NCBI RefSeq assembly: GCF_001424425.1
Contig: NZ_LMPT01000001.1
Coordinates: 236,137 to 300,136 of the forward strand
Source of the DNA: Acidovorax sp. Leaf191
GTDB lineage: Bacteria > Pseudomonadota > Gammaproteobacteria > Burkholderiales > Burkholderiaceae_C
Direction: 5' to 3'
Length of the DNA: 64,000 bases
The notes below the pieces were generated by a model. The model was given only the letters and a program-made list of their open reading frames with translations. It made no database searches and was not told the DNA's origin. The position numbers and the translations under genes were made by a program. Positions 27,435-36,538 of the stretch are shown in pieces. Positions within the stretch are counted from its first letter, which is position 1. Each line of letters starts with the position of its first letter.

Positions 27435-27827
27435 TCAGCCTGCCCCGTGGCAGCACACGCACAGCTTGTTGCCGTCCGGGTCTCGGAAATACGCACCGTA
27501 ATAGTTCGCGTGGTAGTGCGGGCGCAGGCCCGGCGGCCCGTCGCAGGTGCCGCCGTGGCGCAGGGCCAGCGCGTGGACGGCGTCCACCGTGGCCCGGTCG
27601 GCGGCCAGCAGCGCGTTCATGGCACCGTTGCCGGGCTGGGCGGCCTGCTCGTCAAAAGGCCGGCCGATGAGGAACAGCGGCCGCGCCACGCCGGGCGTCT
27701 GCCAGCCGGCCCAGGGCCGTTCAGGCTCTGCAAACCGCAGCGCCAGGCCCAGGCGCTCCATCACCGGGCGGTAGAACGCCATGGCGCGCTCGAAATCGTT
27801 CACGCCGATGAATACATGGGACAGCAT
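27435..27827 (-). CDS. VOC superfamily (glyoxalase/bleomycin-resistance-like) protein
   Basis: A 130-residue single VOC domain: MLSHVFIGVNDFERAMAFY at the N terminus and NYYGAYFRDPDGNKLCVCCH at the C terminus, with the usual metal-ligand His near the start and an acidic ligand position near the end replaced by N-K-L-C. Could be a small dioxygenase-like or lactoylglutathione lyase-like enzyme; substrate unknown. It follows minE by 75 bases on the same strand and may be in the tail of that transcript. Confidence 0.82.
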   Translation of the reverse strand: MLSHVFIGVNDFERAMAFYRPVMERLGLALRFAEPERPWAGWQTPGVARPLFLIGRPFDEQAAQPGNGAMNALLAADRATVDAVHALALRHGGTCDGPPGLRPHYHANYYGAYFRDPDGNKLCVCCHGAG

Positions 27828-27902
27828 GGTGGAGGGTCCTGTCGTCAGGGGTGCGGCCCCGGGCCCCGGCAGGGACGCGTCGGCCGCACCGGCGTGCAGC
27901 GC

Positions 27903-28169
27903 TCAGCGCACTGTGTCCGGCAGCTCGATCTTGACTTCCAGCACTTCCAGGTTGTCCTGGCGCTCCAGGTGCACCTTGAGGTCTTCGGGGTTGATCTTCA
28001 CGTACTTGGAGATCACGGCCACCAGCTCGCGCTGCAGGGCAGGCAGGTAGTCGGGCTCGGAGGCGTTGCGGCCGTTGCGCTCGTGCGCGAGGATGATCTG
28101 CAGGCGCTCCTTGGCGACGCTGGCCGTCTTCTTCTTTTCGCCGAGCAGAAAGGACAGGAAAGAAGCCAT
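27903..28169 (-). CDS. minE: Cell division topological specificity factor MinE
   Basis: The 88-residue product has the N-terminal membrane-targeting and MinD-stimulating segment ([31 protein letters not shown]) and the dimerising C-terminal domain ([22 protein letters not shown]). MinE releases MinD from the membrane and drives pole-to-pole oscillation, keeping MinC away from mid-cell. It starts 3 bases after the minD stop, so it is translationally linked to it. Confidence 0.97.
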   Translation of the reverse strand: MASFLSFLLGEKKKTASVAKERLQIILAHERNGRNASEPDYLPALQRELVAVISKYVKINPEDLKVHLERQDNLEVLEVKIELPDTVR

Positions 28170-28172
28170 GGC

Positions 28173-28991
28173 TTATTTGCTCCCGAACAGGCGTTTGAAG
28201 AAGCCGGGCTTTTCCGCCTCGATGAAGCGCAGCGGCTTGTCGGTGGCGCCCAGGAAGCGGTCGATCACGTCCTTGTAGGCCTCGGACACATCGGTGCCCT
28301 GCGCGTGGATGGCCGGCGTGCCCTGGTTGGACGACTGCAGCACCACTTCGGACTCCGGAATCACGCCGATCAGCTTGATGCGCAGGATGTCCTGGATGTC
28401 TTCCAGGCTCAGCATCTGGCCGTCTTCGACGCGGCTCGGGTTGTAGCGCGTGATGAGCAGGTGCTCCTTGATGGGCTCGCCGCCGTCGATGGCGCGTTGG
28501 GTCTTGCTGCCCAGCATGCCCAGGATACGGTCGGAGTCGCGCACCGACGACACCTCGGGGTTGGTCACCAGCAGCGCCTCGTCGGCGAAGTGCATCGCCA
28601 TGAGCGCGCCGCTTTCGATGCCGGCGGGGGAGTCGCAGACGATGTATTCGAAGTCCATCGCGGCCAGGTCCTTGAGCACCTTCTCCACGCCGTCCTGCGT
28701 GAGCGCATCCTTGTCGCGCGTCTGGCTGGCGGCCAGCACGAACAGGTTGTCGCACTGCTTGTCCTTGATGAGCGCCTGGTTCAGGTTGGCCTCGCCCTGG
28801 ATCACGTTGATCAGGTCGTACACCACGCGGCGCTCGCAGCCCATGATCAGGTCCAGGTTGCGCAGGCCGACGTCGAAGTCGATCACGGCGGTCTTGTGGC
28901 CGCGCAGGGCGAGGCCGGTGGCGAAGCTGGCGCTGGTGGTGGTCTTGCCCACACCACCCTTGCCGGAAGTCACGACGACGATTTTGGCCAT
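28173..28991 (-). CDS. minD: Septum site-determining ATPase MinD
   Basis: The 272-residue product has the deviant Walker A of ParA/MinD ATPases (VVTSGKGGVGKTTTSAS, residues 5-21), the A' motif VIDFDVGLRNLD, and the C-terminal amphipathic membrane-binding helix (GFFKRLFGSK). It recruits MinC to the membrane and is displaced by MinE. Start at ATG 28991, four bases after the minC stop; the open frame upstream overlaps minC and is not used. Confidence 0.98.
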   Translation of the reverse strand: MAKIVVVTSGKGGVGKTTTSASFATGLALRGHKTAVIDFDVGLRNLDLIMGCERRVVYDLINVIQGEANLNQALIKDKQCDNLFVLAASQTRDKDALTQDGVEKVLKDLAAMDFEYIVCDSPAGIESGALMAMHFADEALLVTNPEVSSVRDSDRILGMLGSKTQRAIDGGEPIKEHLLITRYNPSRVEDGQMLSLEDIQDILRIKLIGVIPESEVVLQSSNQGTPAIHAQGTDVSEAYKDVIDRFLGATDKPLRFIEAEKPGFFKRLFGSK

Positions 28992-28995
28992 GGGT

Positions 28996-29802
28996 TTATT
29001 GAGTCTCTCTGGGGTTGATACGTACAGGATTTCGCAGCGGCTCGATGAGGAGCTTTTCGCCTTCCAGGCGCACCTGGGCGGGACGGCCGGCGACTTCGTC
29101 GGGCAGCGCGGTCTCGGTGGTGCGGTAGATGCCTGCGATGGACACCAGCTGCGGCTCCATGCAGGTGGAAAAGATACGGGCTTCGGTGTTGCCCCTTGCG
29201 CCGGCGATGGCGCGGCCACGCAGCGGTGCATAGACGTGGATGTTGCCGTCGGCAATGACCTCGGCGCCAAAGCTCACCACGGCCATCACCACCAGGTCGG
29301 CGCCGCGGGCATACACCTGCTGGCCCGAGCGCAGGGGCTTGTCGATGACCACGGTACCGGGGCCTGCCACAGGCACTTCGACCTGCACCTCGCGCACCAC
29401 CTCGACCTCGCGGATCACCTCGCGCACTTCGGGCTCGGCCACGGGCGCGGCTTCGGCGACGCGCACCGGGGCGGCATCGGGCGCGGCGGCCAGGCCGGCG
29501 GCGCGGGCGGCCTCCATCTGGGCGGCGCTGCCGCCGCGCACGGCCACGGGCAGCGTGCTGTGGCTGCGCAAGGTGGCCACCAGGGCGGCGAAATCGATGG
29601 GGTCCTCGGCGTCCTTGACGGCAGCCAGATCGATCAGCACGGGGTCGAAATCGAAGAAGCCCGGTGCATCGGCCACGCGGTCGGCCAGGTCGGCCGCGAA
29701 CTGCGCGGCGTCGGTGGTCTTGAGCACCACGGCCACCACGGGCAGCGAGGCGCTTTTGAGATCAAAGCTGGTGCGGGACTGGGCCGCCGTCGTAAGGGCC
29801 AT
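28996..29802 (-). CDS. minC: Septum site-determining protein MinC
   Basis: The 268-residue product has an N-terminal FtsZ-inhibiting domain (SFDLKSASLPVVAVVLKT to ALVATLRSHSTLPVAVRGG), a long Glu/Val/Pro-rich linker (PVAEPEVREVIREVEVVREV) and the C-terminal beta-helix domain (KPLRSGQQVYARGADLVVMAVVSFGAEV, GRAIAGARGN) that binds MinD and FtsZ. First gene of the minCDE operon. A TACACT box about 50 bases upstream on its strand could be the -10 element; no good -35 matches it. Confidence 0.97.
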   Translation of the reverse strand: MALTTAAQSRTSFDLKSASLPVVAVVLKTTDAAQFAADLADRVADAPGFFDFDPVLIDLAAVKDAEDPIDFAALVATLRSHSTLPVAVRGGSAAQMEAARAAGLAAAPDAAPVRVAEAAPVAEPEVREVIREVEVVREVQVEVPVAGPGTVVIDKPLRSGQQVYARGADLVVMAVVSFGAEVIADGNIHVYAPLRGRAIAGARGNTEARIFSTCMEPQLVSIAGIYRTTETALPDEVAGRPAQVRLEGEKLLIEPLRNPVRINPRETQ

Positions 29803-29965
29803 GAATGGACGTTGTGGAAAGGGCGCGGGAACCTGTTGGGGAAGGCGCAAAGTGTACCGTGGGGCCACGCCAGCCCTGCCGCAAGGGGTGGGCGGCAGGC
29901 TCTCCCACCACTCAAGGCCATCATCCTGCAGGCACCGGCGGCCACCGCCTGCGCCACCACGACGA

Positions 29966-29990
29966 CAAAAAGCCGGGCAAGCCCGGCTTT
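29966..29990 (-). terminator. Intrinsic terminator of the Gly/Ser-rich secreted protein gene
   Basis: AAAGCCGGGC/GCCCGGCTTT stem with a short loop; the A-run at its left is the T-tract on the minus strand. Confidence 0.85.
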
Positions 29991-30013
29991 GTGCAGTGGC
30001 AGACAGCGCGTGC

Positions 30014-30331
30014 TCAGTTGCGGTCAGCGCGTGCTGGACGTGCGGGAGCCGGGGCCATGCCGGAGCCCGACGAGCTGGCGGCATTGCCCGAGCCCATGGT
30101 CGCGCCCGAAGAGCCGCTCATGCCCGCGCCAGCAGCGCCAGTGCCGCCGGTAGCGCCCTGGGTGCCCGTGCTGCCCATGGGCGTGTTCTGCGAGCTTTGC
30201 TGGCCGGCGCCCGTCGCGGGGTTGGGGTTGGCCGGGGCTGGTGGGTTGCTCTGGGCGATGGCGGTACCCACCACGGCAACGGTGGCCAAACCTGCGAGCA
30301 ATGCCTTGAGCGAATTCTTGGATGTGGACAT
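30014..30331 (-). CDS. Small secreted low-complexity protein
   Basis: A 105-residue protein with a signal peptide (SLKALLAGLATVAVVGTAIAQ) and a mature part made almost only of Gly, Ser, Ala, Pro, Thr and Asn, with a weak repeat (GSTGTQGATGGTGAAGAGMSGSSG in part). It ends basic (PARPARADRN). Probably an unfolded periplasmic or surface protein. It has a good ribosome site (AAGGAG) and its own terminator, so it is likely real despite lacking a family. Confidence 0.7.
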   Translation of the reverse strand: MSTSKNSLKALLAGLATVAVVGTAIAQSNPPAPANPNPATGAGQQSSQNTPMGSTGTQGATGGTGAAGAGMSGSSGATMGSGNAASSSGSGMAPAPARPARADRN

Positions 30332-30487
30332 GAGGGGACTCCTTGGATCTGTGGATGATGGAATTGGCCAGCACCGTCGCCAGCTGCTGTCAGACTAAGA
30401 GGTCCTGGTGCGTTCAGCGTCATCCCCGGTCCGCAGCCTGTGTCGGACAGGGGCCTGCACGCAGCACCCGCTGTCCATCGCCCGCGT

Positions 30488-31264
30488 TCACCGGCGCACG
30501 GGCGCTGCGCTGCCCGGCACCTCGTACGCGCCAAACAGGTCGGCAGCGGGCCGCGTCTCGGGCAGCACGTACACCACCGCGCCGGTGCTGCGCACCGCCG
30601 GGCTCAGCACCTTTTCGTAGAAGGCCACCGGCAGGTTGATGCAGCCGTAGGAAATGCGGTTGTCCTTGGGCGTGCTCGACGCCAGCCGTTCGAGCCGGCG
30701 CTCGGACTTCACGTTGGCGCGCACGCGGTGCATGGACACCGCCGCGTCGTAGTCCACCCACACCACATCTTCACCACTTGCGTTGGTGCCGGGCTCCGCG
30801 ACGAAGCGGCCTGCCGGCGTGGTGCGCTCGGCCGGCAGCACCTGGGCGATCGGCTTGTCGCCGATGCCGGGCACCGTGTGGTCGCCGATGGCCGACCCCA
30901 TGAGCGCGGGCGTGGCGCCCTGCAGCTGGCCGTCAGGGCTGAAGACGTAGACCTTTGCGTCTTTCTTGTCGACCACGACCACAGCCAGCTGGCGATGGTC
31001 GCCCGAATGGAACGCCCACTGGGCGATGCGCCGTGCGTCGGCCGAGGCGCTTTCGCGCCCGAACTGCGCAAGGCGCGGCGTTGCCGGTGTCGGCTGCTGC
31101 GGCAACTGCTGCTGCTGCGCGAGCGCGCGCGGTGCCGGGCCGGGGCGTGGGGCGGGCGGCGCGGACGACTGCCCTTGCGCCGGGCCCCACGCCAGCGCCA
31201 GCACGGCCGCGCCGAGCAGCAGGCCTTGTTGCAGGGTTCGAAGGGCGGTACGACAGGGTGGCAT
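30488..31264 (-). CDS. L,D-transpeptidase (YkuD-like) family protein, variant active-site motif
   Basis: The 258-residue product has an N-terminal signal peptide (LLLGAAVLALAWGPAQGQ), a Pro/Gln-rich linker, and a catalytic domain with DKKDAKVYVFSPDGQL, IGDKPIAQVLPAERTTPAGRF and the nucleophile motif DNRISYGCINLPVAFYEKVL. The usual S-H-G-C is S-Y-G-C here: the cysteine is kept and the flanking His is replaced by Tyr, a form I recall from a subgroup of these proteins. It would act on peptidoglycan cross-links in the periplasm. Start at ATG 31264; longer starts lack a signal peptide. Confidence 0.8.
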   Translation of the reverse strand: MPPCRTALRTLQQGLLLGAAVLALAWGPAQGQSSAPPAPRPGPAPRALAQQQQLPQQPTPATPRLAQFGRESASADARRIAQWAFHSGDHRQLAVVVVDKKDAKVYVFSPDGQLQGATPALMGSAIGDHTVPGIGDKPIAQVLPAERTTPAGRFVAEPGTNASGEDVVWVDYDAAVSMHRVRANVKSERRLERLASSTPKDNRISYGCINLPVAFYEKVLSPAVRSTGAVVYVLPETRPAADLFGAYEVPGSAAPVRR

Positions 31265-31463
31265 GGGCAACGCGGGCATGGGGCATTGGGCGGTGGCAGG
31301 GCACCACGATTCACCTTCACCATACCCAACCCGTTCGCCACGGGGCGTGCGCCAATGCCGCAGCGCATGTAGGACGAGCGCTGCCGCCATGACCTGCCGC
31401 ACGACGATGCACGGTGGCACGGGCGCGTCACGGCCCTTGCGCAGCGCCTTCCATAATCACCCG

Positions 31464-32393
31464 ATGCCCTCCACCTCCACCCGCAAGACACACATCGACT
31501 CCCTGGCCATCGCCATCCTACTGGCCTGCTGCATGTTCTGGGGCTTCCAGCAGGTGCTGGTCAAAGCCACCGTGGCCGAGGTGGCGCCCGTGTTCCAGGC
31601 CTTCGTGCGCTTTGCGCTGGCCACCGTCGCCGTGGTCGCCTGGTGCCTGTGGCGCGGCGTGCGCCTGTCCGCGGCGGCCGAGCCCGCCGGGGCCGCGCGC
31701 GCGGGGCTGCTGGCCGGCGCGCTGTTCGCGGGGGAGTTTGCGTGCATCTACCTGGGCCTGCAGTACACCAGCGCGTCGCGGCTGACGGTGTTCCTGTACG
31801 CCTCGCCCTTCTGGGTGGCGCTGCTGCTGCCGCGCTTCATTCCCGGCGAGCGGCTGCAGGGCTGGCAATGGCTGGGCCTGGCGGCGGCGTTCGTCGGCGT
31901 GGGGCTGGCCCTGGGCGACGGGCTGATGGGCCCCGCCAATGCCGCCCTGCCCCGCGCCTGGCTGGGCGACCTGCTGGGTTTGGCCGCGGGCCTGATGTGG
32001 GCCCTGACCACGGTGGTCATCCGCACCACGCCCCTGGCCGCCGTGCCACCTGCCAAACAGCTGCTCTACCAGGTGGGCGTGAGCACGGCGGTGCTGCCGG
32101 TGATCTCGCTGGTGCTGGGGGAGCCCTGGGTCTGGCAGTTCAGCACCTTCGCCTGGGGGTCGCTGCTGGCGCAGGCGCTGGTGGGGGCGTTTGCCAGCTA
32201 CCTGGCCTGGATGTGGATGCTGGCGCACTACCCGGCGACCAAGATCTCGGTGTTCGTGTTCCTGACCCCGGTGTTCGCCCTGCTGTTCGGCGCGCTGTGG
32301 CTGGGTGAGCCCGTGACGCCCGGGCTGGTGGTGGCACTGGTGCTGGTGGCCACGGGCATCGTGCTGGTCAACCGCAAGCCCGCGGCACGCTGA
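31464..32393 (+). CDS. EamA/DMT-family transporter
   Basis: A 309-residue inner-membrane protein with ten predicted helices in two EamA repeats; the first starts at LAIAILLACCMFWGFQQVLVKA and the second at LLGLAAGLMWALTTVVIRTT, ending near LVLVATGIVLVNRK. Members export metabolites or amino acids with proton exchange; the substrate cannot be told. It converges on pssA, and the two genes share the palindromic repeat at 32401-32458 as terminator. Confidence 0.9.
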   Translation: MPSTSTRKTHIDSLAIAILLACCMFWGFQQVLVKATVAEVAPVFQAFVRFALATVAVVAWCLWRGVRLSAAAEPAGAARAGLLAGALFAGEFACIYLGLQYTSASRLTVFLYASPFWVALLLPRFIPGERLQGWQWLGLAAAFVGVGLALGDGLMGPANAALPRAWLGDLLGLAAGLMWALTTVVIRTTPLAAVPPAKQLLYQVGVSTAVLPVISLVLGEPWVWQFSTFAWGSLLAQALVGAFASYLAWMWMLAHYPATKISVFVFLTPVFALLFGALWLGEPVTPGLVVALVLVATGIVLVNRKPAAR

Positions 32394-32400
32394 GATTTGA

Positions 32401-32458
32401 ATAAAAATAGCTGCTACCGCTTTTCTGGCAAGCGGTAGCAGCTATGTTTTTTGTAGCA
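32401..32458. repeat. Dispersed palindromic repeat, copy 4 (bidirectional terminator)
   Basis: The most perfect copy: the 16-bp arm at 32407-32422 (ATAGCTGCTACCGCTT) pairs exactly with 32430-32445 around a 7-base loop. T6 follows on the plus strand (32447-32452) and a T5 on the minus strand, so it should end both the EamA and the pssA transcripts. Confidence 0.85.
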
Positions 32459-32459
32459 A

Positions 32460-33086
32460 TCAGAACTTCGGTATCTTGATCCGGCTGATCATCAGCGAGC
32501 CCGACACCGCGAAGATCAGCACCAGCGGGTGCAGCGTGAAGCCGCCGATCAGCATCTTGCCGAACCACAGGTTCTCGCGCACCGCGCCCAGCCACGCGGC
32601 CAGGGCCATCAGGGCGACCAGCACGATGGAGGTGGGGATCGGCGTGCCTTCAAAGTACTTCACCTTGCCCGTGCCTTCGGACAGCGTCTCGGCCGTGACG
32701 TTGTAGCGCGCCAGGCGCGACACGCCGCAGGCCACGAAGTACGCCAGCACGATGCGGTCGAACAGCCCCTGCATGCCGCAGGCATACGCGATGATGGCGG
32801 GCGCCACGCCGAACGAGATCACGTCGGCCAGCGAGTCGAGCTCGCGGCCCATGGCCGAGCTCTTCTGGCGCCAGCGCGCGATGCGGCCATCGAGCACGTC
32901 GAAGATCAGCGCGGCCAGCACCAGGGCGGCGGCGAAGTACACGTGCACCACGTCGCCGGTTTCCAGATACGTCATGGACGAGAACAACGCGCCCACGCCA
33001 CAGACGGCATTGCCCAGCGTGAACCAGTCGGCCAGGTGGAATTCGCGGATCATGGAGAAACGCTTGGGATGTTGAGGTGTGTTCAT
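32460..33086 (-). CDS. pssA: CDP-diacylglycerol-serine O-phosphatidyltransferase PssA
   Basis: Makes phosphatidylserine, precursor of phosphatidylethanolamine, at the inner membrane. The 208-residue product has several transmembrane helices and the CDP-alcohol phosphotransferase motif in DGRIARWRQKSSAMGRELDSLAD (D-G-x2-A-R-x8-G-x3-D-x3-D) near residue 65. Length and the GTPIPTSI segment fit the type II PssA of Bacillus and many proteobacteria. Start at ATG 33086, with GGAG nine bases upstream. Its stop is one base from the terminator repeat. Confidence 0.93.
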   Translation of the reverse strand: MNTPQHPKRFSMIREFHLADWFTLGNAVCGVGALFSSMTYLETGDVVHVYFAAALVLAALIFDVLDGRIARWRQKSSAMGRELDSLADVISFGVAPAIIAYACGMQGLFDRIVLAYFVACGVSRLARYNVTAETLSEGTGKVKYFEGTPIPTSIVLVALMALAAWLGAVRENLWFGKMLIGGFTLHPLVLIFAVSGSLMISRIKIPKF

Positions 33087-33238
33087 GTCGAGGGCTCCGT
33101 TCACGCCGTGGTGGGCAAGAACGCGGTTACGTTCTCAGGACGCCGCATTATGAGCGGCTGTGCGCGGCGTTTTCTGTAGGCACACCGCCCGCCCGGCAGA
33201 GCGCAGACGCCCGCCGCGGGCGCCTGGCGCGGCAGGGT

Positions 33239-33284
33239 TCCCCCTGGGGACGCCCCGACGGTCCCCCTGGGGACGCCCCGAGAT
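33239..33284. repeat. Short tandem repeat upstream of the acyl-CoA synthetase gene
   Basis: The unit TCCCCCTGGGGACGCCCCGA occurs twice, 26 bases apart. Each unit contains the small palindrome CCCCTGGGG. It lies within 70 bases of the start codon. Confidence 0.7.
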
Positions 33285-33310
33285 TGTCAGGACGGCCCGC
33301 CGGCCCAACA

Positions 33311-35320
33311 ATGCCTGATCCGTCCACTGCCGACCCCATGACCACCACCTCCGCAGCCCCGTCCCCCGCATCCGCACCGCCCCTGAACCCGCCCTTCGCC
33401 CGGGTGGCGAGCATCCGCAGCCTGGCCGACGTCGAGCGCCTGGAAGCCCGGCCCCTGGCCGAAGCGCTGCCGGTGCAAAGCACCTACGAAATTTTCTGCA
33501 ATGCGGCCCATGCGTTCGGCGACAAGACCGCGCTGACCTTCCTGCCCACCGCCAATCCGGACGACACGCCGGTGCGCTGGTCGTTCAACGACCTCTTGGC
33601 CGGCATCCACCAGACCGCCAACCTGTTGCACACGCTGGGCGTGGGGCCCCAGGATGCGGTGGCCGTGCTGCTGCCCGGCTGCCTGGAATACCACCTGGCC
33701 CTGTGGGGCGGCGAGGCGGCGGGCATCGTGCAGCCGCTCAACCCCATGCTCACCGACGAGAAGATCGCCGCCATGATGGCCCTGGCGCGCGCCAAGGTGC
33801 TGATCGCCTGGGGCGACGAGCGCACCGAAGGCGACACAGGCCTGTGGGCCAAGGCCTTGCGCCTGCGCGGCCAGGTGCCGACGCTGACCACCGTGCTGCG
33901 CGTGGCGCCGCACGGTGAGGTGGGCTCCACGGTGGCAGGTGCAGCAGCACTGCCCCATGGCCTGATGGACTTCGCGGCACGCACCGCGCAGCCCGCAGAC
34001 CACCTGGTGAGCGGCCGGCGCATCGCGGCCACCGACATCGCCGCGTACTTTCACACCGGCGGCACCACGGGTGCGCCCAAGCTCGCGCGCCACAGCCACG
34101 GCGCGCAGGTGTTCACCGCCTGGGGCAGCGTGCAGATGCAGGGCATCACGCCGGGCGACGTGGGCATCAACGGCTACCCGCTGTTCCATGTGGCGGGCGT
34201 CCTGCCGGGCTCGCTGGCCGCGCTGTCGGCGGGGGTGGAGACCATCATCCCCACCACCGGCCTGTTCCGCAACCGCGAGGTCATCGCCAACTACTGGCGC
34301 CTGGCCGAGCGCTACCGCTGCACCTACCTCTCGGCCGTGCCCACGGTGCTGGCCGCGCTGGCCAACGTGCCGCTGGATGGCGCCGACATCCGCTCGCTGC
34401 GCTACTGCCGCACCGGCGCGGCCATCCTGGCGCCCGAACTGGCAGCGCGTTTCGAGCGGCTGTTCGGCCTGCACGTGCACGAGAGCCTGGGCATGACGGA
34501 GATGGCGGGCATCTCCACCATCACGCCGCCGGGCGTGGAGGCCCCCGCGGGCTGCGTGGGCTGGCGGCTGCCGTACACGCAGCTGCGCATCGTGGCGCTG
34601 GATGCGCACGGCAATGCGTCGGACCAGGACATGCCGCCCGGCGAGGCGGGCATGGTGCTGTTCAAGTCGCCCAACCTGTTCTCGGGCTTTCTGGACGCGG
34701 CCGACACGGCCCGCGCCTTCACGCACGACGGCTGGCTGGCCACGGGCGACCTGGGCTTGGTGGATGGCGAGGGGCGGCTGCACCTGAGCGGCCGCTCCAA
34801 GGACCTCATCATCCGCAGCGGCCACAACATCGACCCCAAAGTGATCGAGGATGCGCTGGGCGCCCACCCCGCCGTGCAGCTGTGCGCCGCCGTGGGCGCG
34901 CCCGATGCCTATGCGGGCGAGCTGCCCGTGGTGTACGCCACGCTGGTGCCGGGCGCCGAGGCCACCGAGGCCGAGCTGCTCGCCTTCACCGCCGAGCGCG
35001 TGGACGAGGCCGTGGCCCGCCCGCGCTGGGTGCAGGTGCTGGACACCATGCCGGTGACCAACGTCGGCAAGATCTTCAAGCCCGAGCTGCGCCTGCGCGC
35101 GGCCTGCCACACGGTGGCCGCGCTGGTGGATGCAGCCTGCGCGGAGCTGGGTGCCGACGGCGCGCGCGATGTGCTGCCCGACGGGGACAGCGCCGTGCGC
35201 GTGGTGATCGCCAGCGGCGGCAGCCCCGGCGCGGCAGAGGCCCTGAAGGCGCGGCTGGACGCGGTGCTCGCGCCCCTGCCCGTGCGCACCACGGTGCAGG
35301 TGGTGCAGGCCAAGGCCTGA
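33311..35320 (+). CDS. Acyl-CoA synthetase (AMP-forming, class I adenylate-forming family)
   Basis: The 669-residue product activates a carboxylic acid through an acyl-AMP intermediate to its CoA ester. Motifs: the P-loop-like YFHTGGTTGAPKLARHSHG near residue 248, the A5 region HESLGMTEMAGIS, the A7 aspartate in WLATGDLG, and the C-terminal lysine in VGKIFKPELR. A further 70 residues follow the usual end, an extension of unknown role. The directly following Bug-type binding protein suggests uptake and activation of an organic acid. ATG at 33311 chosen; another Met lies 9 codons in. Confidence 0.88.
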   Translation: MPDPSTADPMTTTSAAPSPASAPPLNPPFARVASIRSLADVERLEARPLAEALPVQSTYEIFCNAAHAFGDKTALTFLPTANPDDTPVRWSFNDLLAGIHQTANLLHTLGVGPQDAVAVLLPGCLEYHLALWGGEAAGIVQPLNPMLTDEKIAAMMALARAKVLIAWGDERTEGDTGLWAKALRLRGQVPTLTTVLRVAPHGEVGSTVAGAAALPHGLMDFAARTAQPADHLVSGRRIAATDIAAYFHTGGTTGAPKLARHSHGAQVFTAWGSVQMQGITPGDVGINGYPLFHVAGVLPGSLAALSAGVETIIPTTGLFRNREVIANYWRLAERYRCTYLSAVPTVLAALANVPLDGADIRSLRYCRTGAAILAPELAARFERLFGLHVHESLGMTEMAGISTITPPGVEAPAGCVGWRLPYTQLRIVALDAHGNASDQDMPPGEAGMVLFKSPNLFSGFLDAADTARAFTHDGWLATGDLGLVDGEGRLHLSGRSKDLIIRSGHNIDPKVIEDALGAHPAVQLCAAVGAPDAYAGELPVVYATLVPGAEATEAELLAFTAERVDEAVARPRWVQVLDTMPVTNVGKIFKPELRLRAACHTVAALVDAACAELGADGARDVLPDGDSAVRVVIASGGSPGAAEALKARLDAVLAPLPVRTTVQVVQAKA

Positions 35321-35444
35321 TCCGGCCGACCCGCCGGGCTGCGCCCACCCGTTCTTTCTATCTATCTATCTTTCTTGATCTGCCTGTTTTCGCTGCGTTC
35401 TGCTTTGCTGCTTTTCCGTCCATAACCATTCCAGGAGACACCGC

Positions 35445-36482
35445 ATGACCACATCGGCCCCGAAGACGACGACAACAACGAAGAACATCCACGCGATGAA
35501 CCGCCGCGCCTGGCTGGGCGCCGCGGCGCTGGCGCTGTCCGCCGGCAGCGGCACAGCCGCGTTCGCGCAGGCTGCGCCGTACCCGAGCAAGCCCATCAAG
35601 GTGGTCGTGCCCTTTGCTGCCGGCGGCGCCACCGACGTGCTGGCGCGCGTGCTGGCCGAGAAGATGGCCGTGGGCCTGGGCCAGCCCATGGTCATCGACA
35701 ACAAGCCCGGCGCGGCCGGCATCATCGGCACCGACGCGGTGGCCAAGGCCCCGCCCGACGGCTACACATTGCTGCTGGGCCTGAGCAATTCGATGCTCAC
35801 CAACCAGTTCCTGTACACCAAGCTGCCTTACAGCCCCGAGCGCGACATCGCGCCCATCTACCAGATCGCGATCGCGCCGCTGGTGTTGGTGGCCCACCCC
35901 AGCGTGCCCGTGGCCACGGGCCCCGAGCTGCTGAAATACGTGGTGGCGAACAAGGGCAAGGTCGCCTACGGCTCGTACGGCACGGGCGCCTACCCGCACC
36001 TGGCCGGCGCGTACATGAGCCAGTCGCAGAACGCCGACATGAGCCACGTGGCCTACCGCGGCGAGGCGCCCATGGTGCAGGACCTGCTGGGCGGGCAGAT
36101 CCAGATCGCGTTCGCCAGCGCGCTGCAGGTCAAGCCCCACCTGGAGGCCGGCAAGCTCAAGGCCATCGGCGTGAGCGGCGAGCGCCGCATGGGCACCCTG
36201 CCCAACGTGCCCACGCTGGCCGAGCAGGGCCTGAACGACGAGGCCTACCGCGTGGCGGGCTGGCTGGCCTTTGGCGCCCCTGCAGGCACGCCCCCGGCCA
36301 TCCTGGAGCGGATCGCCGACGAAGTGCGCAAGGCCACGCAGCTGCCCGATGTGGCGCAGCGCATCGCGGCGATGGGGTTCGACGTGCAGAGCAGCTCGCC
36401 CGCGCTGTTTTCCGCCGCGATTGCGAAGGAGCGGCCGGTGTGGGAGCGGTTGATCAAGGCGTCAGGGGCGAAGCTGGATTGA
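35445..36482 (+). CDS. Bug-family (TTT) periplasmic substrate-binding protein
   Basis: The 345-residue product is a tripartite tricarboxylate transporter receptor, which binds carboxylates in the periplasm. Marks: YPSKPIKVVVPFAAGGATDVLARVLAEKM after the signal peptide, VIDNKPGAAGIIGTDAVAKAPPDGYT, and AYGSYGTGAYPHLAGAYM. The signal peptide contains NRRAW (twin arginine) and starts best from Met18; the 17 residues before it (MTTSAPKTTTTTKNIHA) are Thr-rich. No TctAB membrane genes are nearby, as is usual for this expanded family. It probably shares a transcript with the acyl-CoA synthetase 124 bases upstream. Confidence 0.92.
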   Translation: MTTSAPKTTTTTKNIHAMNRRAWLGAAALALSAGSGTAAFAQAAPYPSKPIKVVVPFAAGGATDVLARVLAEKMAVGLGQPMVIDNKPGAAGIIGTDAVAKAPPDGYTLLLGLSNSMLTNQFLYTKLPYSPERDIAPIYQIAIAPLVLVAHPSVPVATGPELLKYVVANKGKVAYGSYGTGAYPHLAGAYMSQSQNADMSHVAYRGEAPMVQDLLGGQIQIAFASALQVKPHLEAGKLKAIGVSGERRMGTLPNVPTLAEQGLNDEAYRVAGWLAFGAPAGTPPAILERIADEVRKATQLPDVAQRIAAMGFDVQSSSPALFSAAIAKERPVWERLIKASGAKLD

Positions 36483-36538
36483 GGCGTGGATGACTGGGGG
36501 CCTGTCGCCCTGACCACATCGCCGATAACGCCCCGAAA

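Noticed and set aside
35354-35376. CTAT-type simple repeat before the Bug gene, as a phase-variation tract
   Set aside because: Only about four units, interrupted, and 70 bases upstream of the start; not convincing as a slipping tract.
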